DNA of 64,000 nucleotides from Hoyosella sp. YIM 151337 (GCF_026041215.1 NZ_JAPEIQ010000021.1:186001-250000), one strand, 5' to 3'; positions 43,042 through 52,010 are shown, numbered from the stretch's first letter. The notes: generated by a model from the letters alone, not told the origin. Numbers and translations: made by a program.

Positions 43042-43416
43042 CTACTCCGCATCCTCTGTAGGGATGACCGCGGTGCCACGAGCGCGCACCGCGACCAGTG
43101 GTGTTTCAAGAGTTCGCGACCGGCCGGAGTCGTCTGCTGCACGGCAGATCACGCGGAGCTCGAAGTCGACTGTCCGGCTCCGATTGCCCTTCCTCACCAA
43201 ACGGGCCTCGGCCTCAACGACATCGCCTCCGCGCACCGGGGCGAGGAATTCGACGGATGAGTAGCCGGCGAACAGCCCCTCGTGACCGTCGGTCTCGATC
43301 GAAAGGTTCGTGCCGACGTCACCAAAGAGTTTCAGGGCGTAGGCGCCGTCGACCAGGTTGCCGGCATAGTGCGCGTCGGAGAAGGCGACATAGCGCCGGT
43401 GGACTGCCTTGCTCAT
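43042..43416 (-). CDS. Hotdog-fold protein similar to 3-aminobutyryl-CoA ammonia-lyase
   Basis: A 124-residue hotdog protein. The blocks DAHYAGNLVDGAYALKLFGDVGTNLSIETDGHEGLF and SVEFLAPVRGGDVVEAEARLVRKGNRSRTVDFELRV closely follow the pattern of 3-aminobutyryl-CoA ammonia-lyase of lysine fermentation (SKDAHYGGNLVDGA, EFLAPVFAGD, GNTSRK). That enzyme removes ammonia from a beta-aminoacyl-CoA to give an enoyl-CoA. A simple thioesterase is the alternative. The stop lies 5 bp before the FAD oxidoreductase gene, and the start overlaps the end of the BVMO gene by 4 bp. Confidence 0.75.
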   Translation of the reverse strand: MSKAVHRRYVAFSDAHYAGNLVDGAYALKLFGDVGTNLSIETDGHEGLFAGYSSVEFLAPVRGGDVVEAEARLVRKGNRSRTVDFELRVICRAADDSGRSRTLETPLVAVRARGTAVIPTEDAE

Positions 43417-45077
43417 GAGATTTCCTTATGGATGGGGCCGAGGTTGCGGGACTGCGCTTCGCCGTCGATCTCGACGCCGGGGTAACCCCGCTTGGCGATC
43501 TCGGTGCACATGCGGCGGTATTTGCCCACTCCGCCTACGTAGCCCAAGAAGGTATTTGGCTTGCCCTCGACGTTCGAGCCGCGGTACCAGGAGTCGGTGG
43601 TGGCGTACAGGGTGCCGGCGACGGTCTCCTCGGTGATGTCCACCCAGTCGTTCTGGCCCTCGGCGGTGGCCTCGACGAGCGTCGCACCGGAGTCGCGGGC
43701 GTGCTCGATGAGGTCGGCGATCCAGTCCACCGCCTGCTCGATAGTCATCACCACGTTGCTGGCGAGAGCGGGGCTCTGCGGGCCCCCCACCATGAAGAAG
43801 TTGGGGAAATCCGCGGTCATGAGCCCGAGGTAGGTGCGGACGCCGTTGTGCCAAGCGTCCTGCAGCTTCTTGCCGGACGCGCCGGTGATATTGAGCCCGT
43901 ACAACGGACCGGTGAAGGCATCGAAACCGATGGCGAGTACCACGGCGTCCACCCCGTACGTTCCCTTCGATGTGACGATCGCGTTCGCGGTCATCGTCTC
44001 GATCGGCTCGTCGCGCAGTGACACCAGCGATACGTTTGGCCGATTGAAGGTCTCGTAGTAGTCCGTTCCGAAGCAGCTGCGCTTCGCGCCCATCGGGTGG
44101 TACTTGGGTACAAGCAGCTCGGCTGTAGCCGGATCCTTGACGATCTCGCGAATCTTGTTGTGGATGAATTCCGACGCGGTCCGGTTTGCCTCGGCGTCAG
44201 TGAGCAGATCGACGAACTCGGCACCGACACCATTAAAGCCACTACGTTTGTAGGCCTCCTCATAACGCCGCTGACGCTCCTCATCCGACACGTCGAAGGC
44301 CTTATCGGCCACGGGACGCTCGGGGATGCCGCCGAGAGAGTGACGGCACTCCTCACGGATTGCCGGATAGTCGTCCTTGATGCACTGGATCTGCTCCGGG
44401 GGAAGCTCGGAGTTGCGCGCTGGCATCACGTAGTTCGGGGTGCGCTGGAAAACGGTGAGCTCATCGGCGACCTCCGCGATCAGCGGGATAGCTTGCACGC
44501 CTGACGATCCTGTGCCGATCACGGCGACGCGCTTGCCAGCGAGGTCGTCAAGCGCGATATTCCAGCGGCTCGTCGACACCTGCAAGCCGGTGAAGTTCGC
44601 GAGGCCCGGCACGTCGAAGTCTTTGGGGGTGGACAGGCCGCCGGCACCGGAGATCAGGTAACGGGAGCGACGCGTCTCACCATTGTCGAGTCGCACCTCC
44701 CACAGCCGATCGGCCGCGTTCCACGTCGCACCGACCACTCGGGTATTCAAGGTGAAGTACTTGCGCAGATCGAAGCGGTCAGCGACGTGGTTGATGTAAC
44801 TGAGGATTTCGGCCTGCGGCGCAAATCGCTCGCTCCACGTCCATTCCTGCTGAAGTGCGTCGTCGAACGAGTACGAGTAGTAGATGCTCTCGACGTCGCA
44901 GCGGGCGCCCGGATAAGTGTTCCAGAACCACGTGCCGCCGACGCTCGGCCCGGCCTCGAAGCCCGCGAAGGTCCACCCCGCGGTTGTGAGCCGGTGTGCG
45001 AGGTAGAGACCGGAGAAGCCGGCGCCGACGCCGATGACATCGACGACTTCGGCAGCTGAGGTGGAGGGAGAGCTCAT
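43413..45077 (-). CDS. Baeyer-Villiger-type flavin monooxygenase with altered fingerprint
   Basis: An FAD- and NADPH-dependent monooxygenase of 554 residues that would insert oxygen next to a carbonyl, giving an ester or lactone. Two Rossmann motifs are present (VIGVGAGFSGL at 14-24, VIGTGSSGVQ at about 186-195), as is the active-site Arg region (MGAKRSCFGTDYYETFNRPNV). The fingerprint FxGxxxHxxxW reads F162-T-G-L-Q-V-S168-T-S-R-W172: the conserved His is Ser and the usual Pro/Asp after Trp is Asn. ATG 45077 lies just downstream of operator 2; longer frames run through the operator and are rejected. Confidence 0.88.
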   Translation of the reverse strand: MSSPSTSAAEVVDVIGVGAGFSGLYLAHRLTTAGWTFAGFEAGPSVGGTWFWNTYPGARCDVESIYYSYSFDDALQQEWTWSERFAPQAEILSYINHVADRFDLRKYFTLNTRVVGATWNAADRLWEVRLDNGETRRSRYLISGAGGLSTPKDFDVPGLANFTGLQVSTSRWNIALDDLAGKRVAVIGTGSSGVQAIPLIAEVADELTVFQRTPNYVMPARNSELPPEQIQCIKDDYPAIREECRHSLGGIPERPVADKAFDVSDEERQRRYEEAYKRSGFNGVGAEFVDLLTDAEANRTASEFIHNKIREIVKDPATAELLVPKYHPMGAKRSCFGTDYYETFNRPNVSLVSLRDEPIETMTANAIVTSKGTYGVDAVVLAIGFDAFTGPLYGLNITGASGKKLQDAWHNGVRTYLGLMTADFPNFFMVGGPQSPALASNVVMTIEQAVDWIADLIEHARDSGATLVEATAEGQNDWVDITEETVAGTLYATTDSWYRGSNVEGKPNTFLGYVGGVGKYRRMCTEIAKRGYPGVEIDGEAQSRNLGPIHKEIS

Positions 45078-45099
45078 GATGGTGTCGCTTTCGTTAAGT

Positions 45100-45131
45100 G
45101 GATCATACGACTGGATCATTTGACTTACTTT
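45100..45131 (-). promoter_or_regulatory. Catabolic-island operator, site 2
   Basis: The decamers ATCATACGAC (45102-45111) and ATCATTTGAC (45115-45124) again start 13 bp apart. The site is 23 bp upstream of the BVMO start, so it probably covers the promoter of the BVMO, hotdog, FAD-oxidoreductase and membrane-protein unit. No plus-strand gene follows, and the plus-strand -10-like sequence of the other sites is not conserved here. Confidence 0.65.
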
Positions 45132-45188
45132 AAGTACAGCAGTGGTGCTGATCACAGTCAAGGGGTGGCGCGGAAGTAGTCGCTGTCG

Positions 45189-46646
45189 CTACATGGGAAG
45201 GTCGGGGGAATCGATGCCGACGACGCGGTCGCCGCAGAAGACCCGGACGGACTCGCCGGGGGCGTGACCGCCGATTCCAGAAGTGCCCCAGAAACTCTGT
45301 GCGGAACCATCCGCAAGATCGGCGACCTTGGCACCGTTGACGCGCACCTCGCCCGACAGCACCCGGGATCCGACCTCGATGGCGCGGTCAAGGTCGCTGC
45401 CGAACACGTACGCATCCAGACCTGACGGGTGCGCGTTGGCCACGCGCAGGGCGTCCTCATCGGACTCCACCGCGTGCAGGCTGACGATTGGACCGAACAG
45501 CTCGGCGGTCGCCACCGCCGCGTCGGCTCCCGCGGCAACGGTGGGCGACAGGAAGAATCCGTCGAGTGCGGGAAGCTTTGCGGGCTGATGGATCGTCGCG
45601 CCGTCGGTCCACAGTCTGTCGATTCGGCTCTGCAGCGTGGCGAAATGCGGTGCGTTCGAGATGGGCCCCAGCTGCGAATTCTCGTCGAGCGAGTGCCCGA
45701 TCTCGATGCGGGCAATGCGATCCAGGAGGGCCTCCAGGAGCGGCTCGACGAGGCTCTTGTGCGCCAGCACCTTTCCGGGCCCCTCACACCACTGACCGTT
45801 CAGTTTGGTCATTCCTTCGAGGATCCCGTCGGCCGCCACGTCGATGTCCGCGTCGTCCAGTACGAGGGCCGGGTTGTTGCCGCCGAGCTCGAGTTGGAGC
45901 ACCTTGAAGTCCTCCGCGGCCGCACGGGCGATCGCTCGCCCGGCGTTGGGGCCCCCGGTGAACGAAACGATTTTTACGCGGTGATCACCGGTGATCGCGG
46001 CGCCCACGTCACCCGCGCCGTGGACGAGTTGGAGCGCACCGTCGGGCAGCCCGGCCTTGACGAAGCACTCGACAATGATCTGTGCGCTGCTCGGTGCGTG
46101 CTCTGACGGTTTCAGAATGACGGGGCAACCGGCGGCAAGCGCGCTCGCCATCTTCGCGGCGGGGATGAAACTGGGGCCGTTCCACGGAGTCAGGATCGCG
46201 GCAGGACCCCACGGAACCTTGTACAGCCGCACGTCTCGGCCACCAGCCGCCAACGCTGTGCGCCGCGGAATGGCGCGCACCTCGGCCGCCGAGGAGCGAA
46301 GTCGGTGCGGGAGGAACTGCGCGATCATTCGCGCCTTCGCGATCGGAACGCCGCTGGTGAGGGCGTCAGTGAAGGCGATGTCCTCGATCCGGGACTCGAT
46401 GATGTCGGCGGCACGCTCGATGATCGCTGCGCGTTCCTCGCTCGCAGCGTCGTCCCAGCGGTCGAAGCCGTAGGACCGCTCGGCATGGCGCAGGGCACGC
46501 TCCACATCGTCGGGACTGGTGGTGACGGCTCGGTGAACGGGTTGGCCCGTGTTGGGGTCGAGATTCCACGCGTCCGGGATCGTCCGGCACTCGGACCACT
46601 CGTCAGCGATGTAGTTGATCGGCTGGGGAAGTTGCGGACTCGGCAT
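45189..46646 (-). CDS. Aldehyde dehydrogenase
   Basis: An NAD(P)-dependent aldehyde dehydrogenase of 485 residues, probably oxidising the aldehyde made by the neighbouring alcohol dehydrogenase or by an amine oxidase. The cofactor-site strand is PWGPAAILTPWNGPS, the glycine turn is FTGGPNAGRAI, the general-base Glu is in LELGGNNP and the nucleophile Cys is in GQWCEGPGKV. The ATG at 46646 follows AAGGAGG. A frame extending to 46958 overlaps the alcohol dehydrogenase gene and is not used. The gap to the alcohol dehydrogenase stop is 44 bp. Confidence 0.92.
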   Translation of the reverse strand: MPSPQLPQPINYIADEWSECRTIPDAWNLDPNTGQPVHRAVTTSPDDVERALRHAERSYGFDRWDDAASEERAAIIERAADIIESRIEDIAFTDALTSGVPIAKARMIAQFLPHRLRSSAAEVRAIPRRTALAAGGRDVRLYKVPWGPAAILTPWNGPSFIPAAKMASALAAGCPVILKPSEHAPSSAQIIVECFVKAGLPDGALQLVHGAGDVGAAITGDHRVKIVSFTGGPNAGRAIARAAAEDFKVLQLELGGNNPALVLDDADIDVAADGILEGMTKLNGQWCEGPGKVLAHKSLVEPLLEALLDRIARIEIGHSLDENSQLGPISNAPHFATLQSRIDRLWTDGATIHQPAKLPALDGFFLSPTVAAGADAAVATAELFGPIVSLHAVESDEDALRVANAHPSGLDAYVFGSDLDRAIEVGSRVLSGEVRVNGAKVADLADGSAQSFWGTSGIGGHAPGESVRVFCGDRVVGIDSPDLPM

Positions 46647-46690
46647 CTGGAGCCTCCTTCGATGCTCAGGTATAGATGGATTTGGTGTGA

Positions 46691-47785
46691 TCACACGGTG
46701 AGGTCGGCGACGATGCGGGTCACCTCGCCTGACTTCATCGCCTCGAAACCCTCGTTGACCTCGCGGAACGGGATCACGTCGCTGACCATCTCGTCGAGCA
46801 GCAGCCGGCCCTGGAGGTAAAGGCGCGCGAACTGGGTGATGTCCTCGTGCGCTTGGCCCGAGCCCATGTAGGAGCCGATGAGGCGCTTCTCGCCGAAGAA
46901 GAAGTCCGACGCTGGGAGAGAAAGCTCGGTGCCGTCGGGTGCGATGCCGACCAGGCACGCGGTACCCTTAGCACGCAGGACGGACATCGCGGTAGCCGCG
47001 GTACGCGCGGAACCGACGGCCTCGAACGAGTAGTCCACGCCGTCACCGAGCATCTCCCGGATCTCGGCAGCGACATCGGCCGCGCCATTCACGACGTGGG
47101 TGGCACCGTACTTGCGGGCCGCCGCGAGCCGGGCATCGTCGAGATCGACGGCAACGATTGCCGAGGCACCTGCGAGCCGCGCTCCTTGAATGATGGCCGA
47201 TCCCACTCCGCCGCAGCCGATTACGGCCACGGTGGCCCCGGGACGTACGTGCGCGCCGCGGAACACGGCCCCGACGCCGGTGATAATGCAGCACGAGAGC
47301 AGGCACCCGACGTGCAGACCCACCTCTTCGGGCATCTTCACCAGCGAGTTCTCACGCATCAAGGTGTGGCGGGAAAACGCGCCGACGTCGCCGAGCCGCT
47401 CAACGGACTCGCCTCCGGGCAGCTGGAAAGCAGGGCGCGGCCGCTGCCGGATCTGCGAGACGCGCTGGCACTGCGTCGAGTGTCCGGCCTGGCAGTTGCG
47501 GCACAACCCGCACGACGGTGTGAGGGCGCCGACGACGCGGTCACCCGGGCGCAACGAGGTCACGGCGGAGCCGACTGACTCGACGATCCCGGCCAATTCA
47601 TGCCCGACCACCACGGGCAGGCCGGCCTGCACGGTGCCGGTCATATAGTGCAGGTCGCTGTGGCAGAGGCCCACGTTGGACACCGCGATGCGGACCTCGC
47701 TGGGCTCGGGGTTGTCGACCTGGATCTCGGTGAACTCGAGCGGCTCGTTCAGCGTGGTGAGAAGTGCTGCTTCGGTGGTGATCAT
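46691..47785 (-). CDS. Zinc-dependent alcohol dehydrogenase
   Basis: A medium-chain dehydrogenase of 364 residues that oxidises an alcohol to an aldehyde with NAD(P)+. The catalytic zinc ligands are C41 (GLCHSDLH), H62 (VVGHELAG) and the Cys of LLSCCIITG. The structural zinc site is CGLCRNCQAGHSTQC. The Rossmann motif is AVIGCGGVGSAIIQGARLAG. GGAG lies six bases before ATG 47785; ATG 47788 is one codon longer. It may oxidise the alcohol released by ester or lactone hydrolysis, feeding the ALDH directly downstream. Confidence 0.9.
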   Translation of the reverse strand: MITTEAALLTTLNEPLEFTEIQVDNPEPSEVRIAVSNVGLCHSDLHYMTGTVQAGLPVVVGHELAGIVESVGSAVTSLRPGDRVVGALTPSCGLCRNCQAGHSTQCQRVSQIRQRPRPAFQLPGGESVERLGDVGAFSRHTLMRENSLVKMPEEVGLHVGCLLSCCIITGVGAVFRGAHVRPGATVAVIGCGGVGSAIIQGARLAGASAIVAVDLDDARLAAARKYGATHVVNGAADVAAEIREMLGDGVDYSFEAVGSARTAATAMSVLRAKGTACLVGIAPDGTELSLPASDFFFGEKRLIGSYMGSGQAHEDITQFARLYLQGRLLLDEMVSDVIPFREVNEGFEAMKSGEVTRIVADLTV

Positions 47786-47799
47786 CATCGTCTCCGATC

Positions 47800-48594
47800 T
47801 CAGTTGCATTGCACGGGCGCTGACGGCGCCACGTTCTTCGCTGCAGTGTCTTTCGAGGTCAAGAAGCCCTCGACGCCCTCGGTGAAGGCGCCGGACTCCC
47901 ACGCCTGGCGGGCGGCGTGATCTTCGCGGGCGAACGCGGCCTCGATGTCGTCGGAGCGCGGCCGCAGCAGACCTAGATGCAGCGCGGTGATTCGGGGATC
48001 GGAGTTCCACTGTCTGACCACTTCGACCGCACGGTCCACCAGTGCTTCCGGGGCCACGACCTCGTCGAGCAGTCCGATTCGCAGAGCCTCATGCGCGCCG
48101 ATCCGCTCGGAGCCCAGGATGATTCGCATCGCGTGATTCCGTACCAGGCGGCCCATCAGGAAGCTCGAGGCGTTGGAGATGATGATCCCGCGGTGGTTCT
48201 CCGGCTGGTAGTACTCGGCAGCGGGGGTACCGATCCGCGAGTCGCAGCACAGTGTGATCTCGGAGGCGCCGCCGACTGCGATCCCATTCAGGGCAGCGAT
48301 CACCGGGACCTTCGTCTCGAGAATGGCTCGGGTGATGTCGTGGAAGGTGGCGAAGGCCTCGCAAATCTCGTCGTACGTGGTCGGTACCGTCTGCAGGTCC
48401 TCTCCGGCGGAGAAGGCGCGACCCGTGCCCGTAAGCACGATTCCGCGGACGAGATCGCCTGTCCCGAAGCGGCGGATGGTTTGAGCGAGTAGCACCCGCG
48501 TGGCCACGTTCATCACGTTCAGCTTCGCGGGGCGGTTCAGCGTGAGTACTGCGACATCGTTGTCGACGTGCACGTTTAGGTAGTTGTCGGTCAT
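47800..48594 (-). CDS. Enoyl-CoA hydratase/isomerase family protein
   Basis: A crotonase-fold protein of 264 residues. The oxyanion-hole motifs are GRAFSAGEDLQ and ALNGIAVGGASEITLCCD. The first catalytic Glu of classical hydratases may be the one in YYQPENHRG. The second, which falls in the LAMEMVL-type helix, appears replaced (HAMRIIL), so the reaction may not be plain hydration; some crotonases act as isomerases, lyases or hydrolases. The ATG follows GAGGAA. It is co-directional with the ligase, 10 bp upstream. Confidence 0.82.
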   Translation of the reverse strand: MTDNYLNVHVDNDVAVLTLNRPAKLNVMNVATRVLLAQTIRRFGTGDLVRGIVLTGTGRAFSAGEDLQTVPTTYDEICEAFATFHDITRAILETKVPVIAALNGIAVGGASEITLCCDSRIGTPAAEYYQPENHRGIIISNASSFLMGRLVRNHAMRIILGSERIGAHEALRIGLLDEVVAPEALVDRAVEVVRQWNSDPRITALHLGLLRPRSDDIEAAFAREDHAARQAWESGAFTEGVEGFLTSKDTAAKNVAPSAPVQCN

Positions 48595-48604
48595 CTCAGG
48601 TTCC

Positions 48605-50212
48605 TCAGCCTCGTGGCGGTTGCAGGTCGTGGGTGATGCCGGGATGCTCGGCGGCGCGGGCCTTGAGTGCCGGCTTTGACACACGCTCGGACGGGGTTCT
48701 CGGGAAGTCGGCGACGAACTCCACGTAGCGCGGAACCTTGAAGCGCGCCAGCTGTTTTCCCGCGCCGGTGATGATTCGGGCCGCGGTGGCGCGGCTCTCC
48801 TCGACCCCAGGAGCCAGCTGAAGGAAGGCCTTGACCTCCTCACCGAACAGCTCGTCCGGGACACCGACCACTGCCGCCGCGACGACGGTGTCGTCGCGCT
48901 CGAGAACTCGTTCAACCTCGGCGCTCGCGATGTTCTCCCCGCCGCGACGGACCATGTCCTTGAGTCGCCCTACCAAGCGGTAGCTGCCTGCGTCGCGGAC
49001 CGCGACATCGCCGGTATGCAGCCAGCCGTCGCGCAGGACCTGGGCGGTGTCTTCAGGCCGGTTCCAGTAGCCGAGCATCATCGGGCTGCCCGAAGTGATC
49101 AGCTCGCCGGACTCTCCCTCGGCGACTTCCCGCCCTTGCGGATCAACCACCCGGACCTTCTTGGTGGGAACCGGCTGCCCCAGCCGGCCGCTGCCGACGT
49201 CGGCCATGTTCGCAGGGAGGCTGACCAGGTCGACCCCGCTTTCGGTCATCCCGAAGATCTCCCGCCACGGCGCACCCCAGCGCTGTTCGAGCTGCGCATG
49301 CAGCGCGGCGGGGATCGCCGAGCAGAGCACGAGGCGCAGGTCGTTGTCGCGGTCCTGCTCAGTCGGCGGCTGCTTGTACAGCAGCGTCGGCATTGAGCCG
49401 AGCACATAGCAAAACGTGGCGCGATGCCGCCGGACGTCCGCCATGAATCCCGACGCGGAGAACCGGGGCAGCACCACCAGCGGCGCGCCGATCGTCAGGC
49501 ACAGTGACGTGTTCCATTGCGGGTCCATGTAGGAAAACGGCTGCGAGGTCAAGACCACGTCGTCAGCTCCGAGACCCGCCGCGCCCGCACAGATCCACCC
49601 CAGCCTTACCCAATAGTCGTGTGTCAGCATGCACGCCTTCGGGAATCCGGTGGTCCCCGAGGTGTACTGAAGGTTCGCGAGTGTGTCGCCGGAGATGGCA
49701 ACCTCCGGCCGGTCCGCCGGATAGTGCGCGAGCGCGCGACGCGACGCGACTTCCACGATCCGGATACCGGCGAGATCGCCGTTCGCGGTGCGCACCTCGT
49801 CGACAAGCCGGGTATGAGCGGCGTCCGTAAAGATCACCCGGGCACCGGAGTCACGGAGCACAAATTCAAGGTCCGCACACTGATATGACGAGTTCACCGG
49901 CACCGCGACACCGCCTGCCTTGAGGATCGCGAGCCACGCGATCGGCCACTGCACCACGTTGGGCAGCATGATCGCGACCCGGTCACCGGCGCGGACCCCA
50001 TCCTCTCCGACCAGACGGTGCGCCAGGCGTGAGGTCCATTCGTCGACCTCACCGAACGTCCATGACCCTTCGGCGAACCGGAGGAACTCGCGCCCAGGGT
50101 TGCTGACGGCCTGTCTCGCCAGCAGGCCAACGAGAGTGTCGATCGGCGGGTCCATAGCCACGTGATCAAATGCGATCACGCCTTCCTGGCGAACTTCTTC
50201 GACTTCGGTCAT
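48605..50212 (-). CDS. AMP-binding acyl-CoA ligase
   Basis: An acyl-CoA synthetase of 535 residues that activates a carboxylate with ATP and CoA. Motifs are LQYTSGTTGFPKACMLTH (A3), IFGMTESG (A5), LHTGDVAVRDAGSYRLVGRLKDMVRRGGENI (A7-A8) and a C-terminal domain. The A10 motif is PRTPSERVSKPAL: where nearly all members have GK, this has E509-R510, so the adenylation Lys is Arg, with a Lys three residues later. ATG 50212 follows GAGGAAG. It heads the ligase, crotonase, ADH, ALDH unit and faces the TetR gene across operator 3. Confidence 0.9.
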   Translation of the reverse strand: MTEVEEVRQEGVIAFDHVAMDPPIDTLVGLLARQAVSNPGREFLRFAEGSWTFGEVDEWTSRLAHRLVGEDGVRAGDRVAIMLPNVVQWPIAWLAILKAGGVAVPVNSSYQCADLEFVLRDSGARVIFTDAAHTRLVDEVRTANGDLAGIRIVEVASRRALAHYPADRPEVAISGDTLANLQYTSGTTGFPKACMLTHDYWVRLGWICAGAAGLGADDVVLTSQPFSYMDPQWNTSLCLTIGAPLVVLPRFSASGFMADVRRHRATFCYVLGSMPTLLYKQPPTEQDRDNDLRLVLCSAIPAALHAQLEQRWGAPWREIFGMTESGVDLVSLPANMADVGSGRLGQPVPTKKVRVVDPQGREVAEGESGELITSGSPMMLGYWNRPEDTAQVLRDGWLHTGDVAVRDAGSYRLVGRLKDMVRRGGENIASAEVERVLERDDTVVAAAVVGVPDELFGEEVKAFLQLAPGVEESRATAARIITGAGKQLARFKVPRYVEFVADFPRTPSERVSKPALKARAAEHPGITHDLQPPRG

Positions 50213-50321
50213 GTCTTCCTCTACGAGGTGTCTGGGGCCCGTACGCAGCGCCGCGCAGCAGGAGCGCAGCCAAAGAACCGGACTTTGCATGTGATTGCGG
50301 TCATAACGCTAGCACTTTCTT

Positions 50322-50354
50322 GGTCATTTGCTCAAGACATATGACTAAGATAGT
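50322..50354 (+). promoter_or_regulatory. Catabolic-island operator/promoter, site 3
   Basis: The decamers GTCATTTGCT (50323-50332) and GACATATGAC (50336-50345) start 13 bp apart and are followed by a -10-like TAAGAT (50346-50351). The site matches site 1 at 24 of 33 positions. It lies between the acyl-CoA ligase (minus) and TetR (plus) genes, as expected for an autoregulated divergent promoter. Confidence 0.7.
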
Positions 50355-50458
50355 GCAGTGAAACCTAGAGGACTGACCGTTCTCACCTCTCGGGCAGGCT
50401 GATACGATCAACATTGACTTGATCAACTGTCTGTCAATGGTTCGACTGGAGGACGCCC

Positions 50459-51160
50459 ATGGCGCGCATACCCGCTGCCGAACGCCGCGCCGAGCTTGTG
50501 GCGGCGGCTGTGCGCGTGATCGCCGTCCATGGCGTGGACGGCGCCACCACTCGCCGTATCGCCCAGGAGGCCAATGCTCCGCTCGCCACCCTGCACTACT
50601 GTTTCGCCGCGAAGGAGGAGCTGTTTGCAGAGGTTTTCGAGTACGTTTCTGGCCAGTATCGAGAAGTGTTGACGCGCAATGCCGTCCACAGCGACGTGTC
50701 AACCAGTGCGCGCGCGCTGTTACGAGGGTTGCTTGAGTGGTACCTCGAAAACCGGGACTTCGGGGCGAGCATCATCGAGTTGGTCAGCTGGGCCCAGCGT
50801 CAGGAGGGCGCGCAGGCCGAAATGGTCTACAACGAGGCCTTCGCGACTATGCGGACGATACTTGAGACCGCCAAAACCGCTGCGGACCGGTCACTCGACT
50901 CAGACACAATCGACGCACTGACCTACATCGTGTCCGCGTTGTCGGACGGATTCGCGCTTAACTGGCTGGTGTTTACTGACCGGGCAGCCGCGGAACGACA
51001 GATCGAGCTGACTGTCGGAGTGCTCGACGCTTGGATGGCCGCAAACCTCGGCACCGTTGCCGCCCCTGCGGCCGATTCTGCTCCTCACGCCCCTGAATCC
51101 CCGGAAGCTTCGTCCGAGCGAAACCTGCGATCTCTCGTCTCCTGGGTGGGCGTCGACTAA
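50459..51160 (+). CDS. TetR-family regulator, probable regulator of the catabolic island
   Basis: A TetR-type regulator of 233 residues. The N-terminal HTH is RRAELVAAAVRVIAVHGVDGATTRRIAQEANAPLATLHYCFAAKEELFAEVF, and the C-terminal helical domain would bind a pathway compound, perhaps an acyl-CoA. It is the only DNA-binding regulator inside the island and sits beside operator 3, so it is the best candidate to bind the shared motif. A second inverted repeat, ATTGAC (50413-50418) with GTCAAT (50433-50438), lies closer to its start. The ATG follows CTGGAGGA. Confidence 0.85.
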   Translation: MARIPAAERRAELVAAAVRVIAVHGVDGATTRRIAQEANAPLATLHYCFAAKEELFAEVFEYVSGQYREVLTRNAVHSDVSTSARALLRGLLEWYLENRDFGASIIELVSWAQRQEGAQAEMVYNEAFATMRTILETAKTAADRSLDSDTIDALTYIVSALSDGFALNWLVFTDRAAAERQIELTVGVLDAWMAANLGTVAAPAADSAPHAPESPEASSERNLRSLVSWVGVD

Positions 51161-51236
51161 TACCGTGCTGCCCCATAAGTAACTGTAGGCCGCCACCCTT
51201 CGGTGCGCGGCCTACCGTCTTTCCCGGTCAGATCAG

Positions 51237-52010
51237 TCAGATCAGCCGACTGGCCTCGGTAACGATCCAGCTCAACGTCGGATCGTCGCGCTCCATCCAC
51301 TCAGGATGCCACTGGACACCGAGCACCGGGGACCCCGGCAGCTCGACTGCTTCGACGACGCCGTCGGCCGCGCGCCCGGTAACCACCAGGCCCGTGCCAC
51401 AGCGGTCGACTGCCTGGTGGTGCCACGAGTTGGTAACCGTGCTTGCGCCGAAGAGGCGTTCCGCGATCGAACCGGGCTCAAAAGCCACCTTGTGGTCGTC
51501 GGCACCGTCGGTGAGCGGCGGTGCCGCCGACAGGTGCTCGACGGAGCCAGGCGGCAGGTCTGGCACCAGCGTGCCGCCCAGCGCGACGTTCAAGACCTGC
51601 AGGCCCCGGCACACCCCCAGCACCGGAATGTTCCGGTCGAGCGCAGCCCGCACGAGTGCAATCTCGAACGCGTCTCGCTCGGTGTCGTGGACCATCGGAT
51701 CATCCCGCGGGTCCACATCACGGACCACCGACGTCTCGCCACCCCAGCACGCGGGATGGACATCCTGACCGCCAGTGATGACCACGCCGGACAGCCAGTG
51801 GCACAACGCGTCAGGGTCGGCGTCGTAAGGCAGGTTCACCGGAACGCCACCGGCCCGTGCGATCCGCTCCGAAAAGTCGGACATGAAGGTGTCAGCGAAT
51901 AGATGCCCGTAGCGTTTGTCCAGACCATCGACGAGCCCCAGCCGGACCCGGCGGCCAGTTGTGCCGATCAGCGGCCGGACGGTGCCCGGCGTCACGTTGC
52001 CCGCGGTCAC
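51237..52010 (-). CDS. Class I glutamine amidotransferase-like C26 hydrolase (PuuD-like)
   Basis: A peptidase C26 family protein of 257 residues. In the putrescine pathway this family hydrolyses gamma-glutamyl-GABA. The nucleophile Cys is in PVLGVCRGLQVLNVALGG, and the His and Glu of the triad are in VLGVQWHPEW. The substrate-side motif VVITGGQDVHP is also conserved. The GTG at 52010 overlaps the stop of the glutamine-synthetase-like gene by 4 bp, which fixes the start and implies translational coupling. It probably removes or processes the gamma-glutamyl group added by that ligase. Confidence 0.87.
   Translation of the reverse strand: MTAGNVTPGTVRPLIGTTGRRVRLGLVDGLDKRYGHLFADTFMSDFSERIARAGGVPVNLPYDADPDALCHWLSGVVITGGQDVHPACWGGETSVVRDVDPRDDPMVHDTERDAFEIALVRAALDRNIPVLGVCRGLQVLNVALGGTLVPDLPPGSVEHLSAAPPLTDGADDHKVAFEPGSIAERLFGASTVTNSWHHQAVDRCGTGLVVTGRAADGVVEAVELPGSPVLGVQWHPEWMERDDPTLSWIVTEASRLI

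Noticed and set aside
41840-43264. Long open frame antisense to the FAD oxidoreductase
   Set aside because: A shadow of a recognised enzyme, with no domain-like content and no ribosome binding site.
46672-46681. TAGATGGATT near the ALDH start, like the right arm of the 69-bp element
   Set aside because: No left arm lies 69 bp upstream and the rest of the arm does not match.
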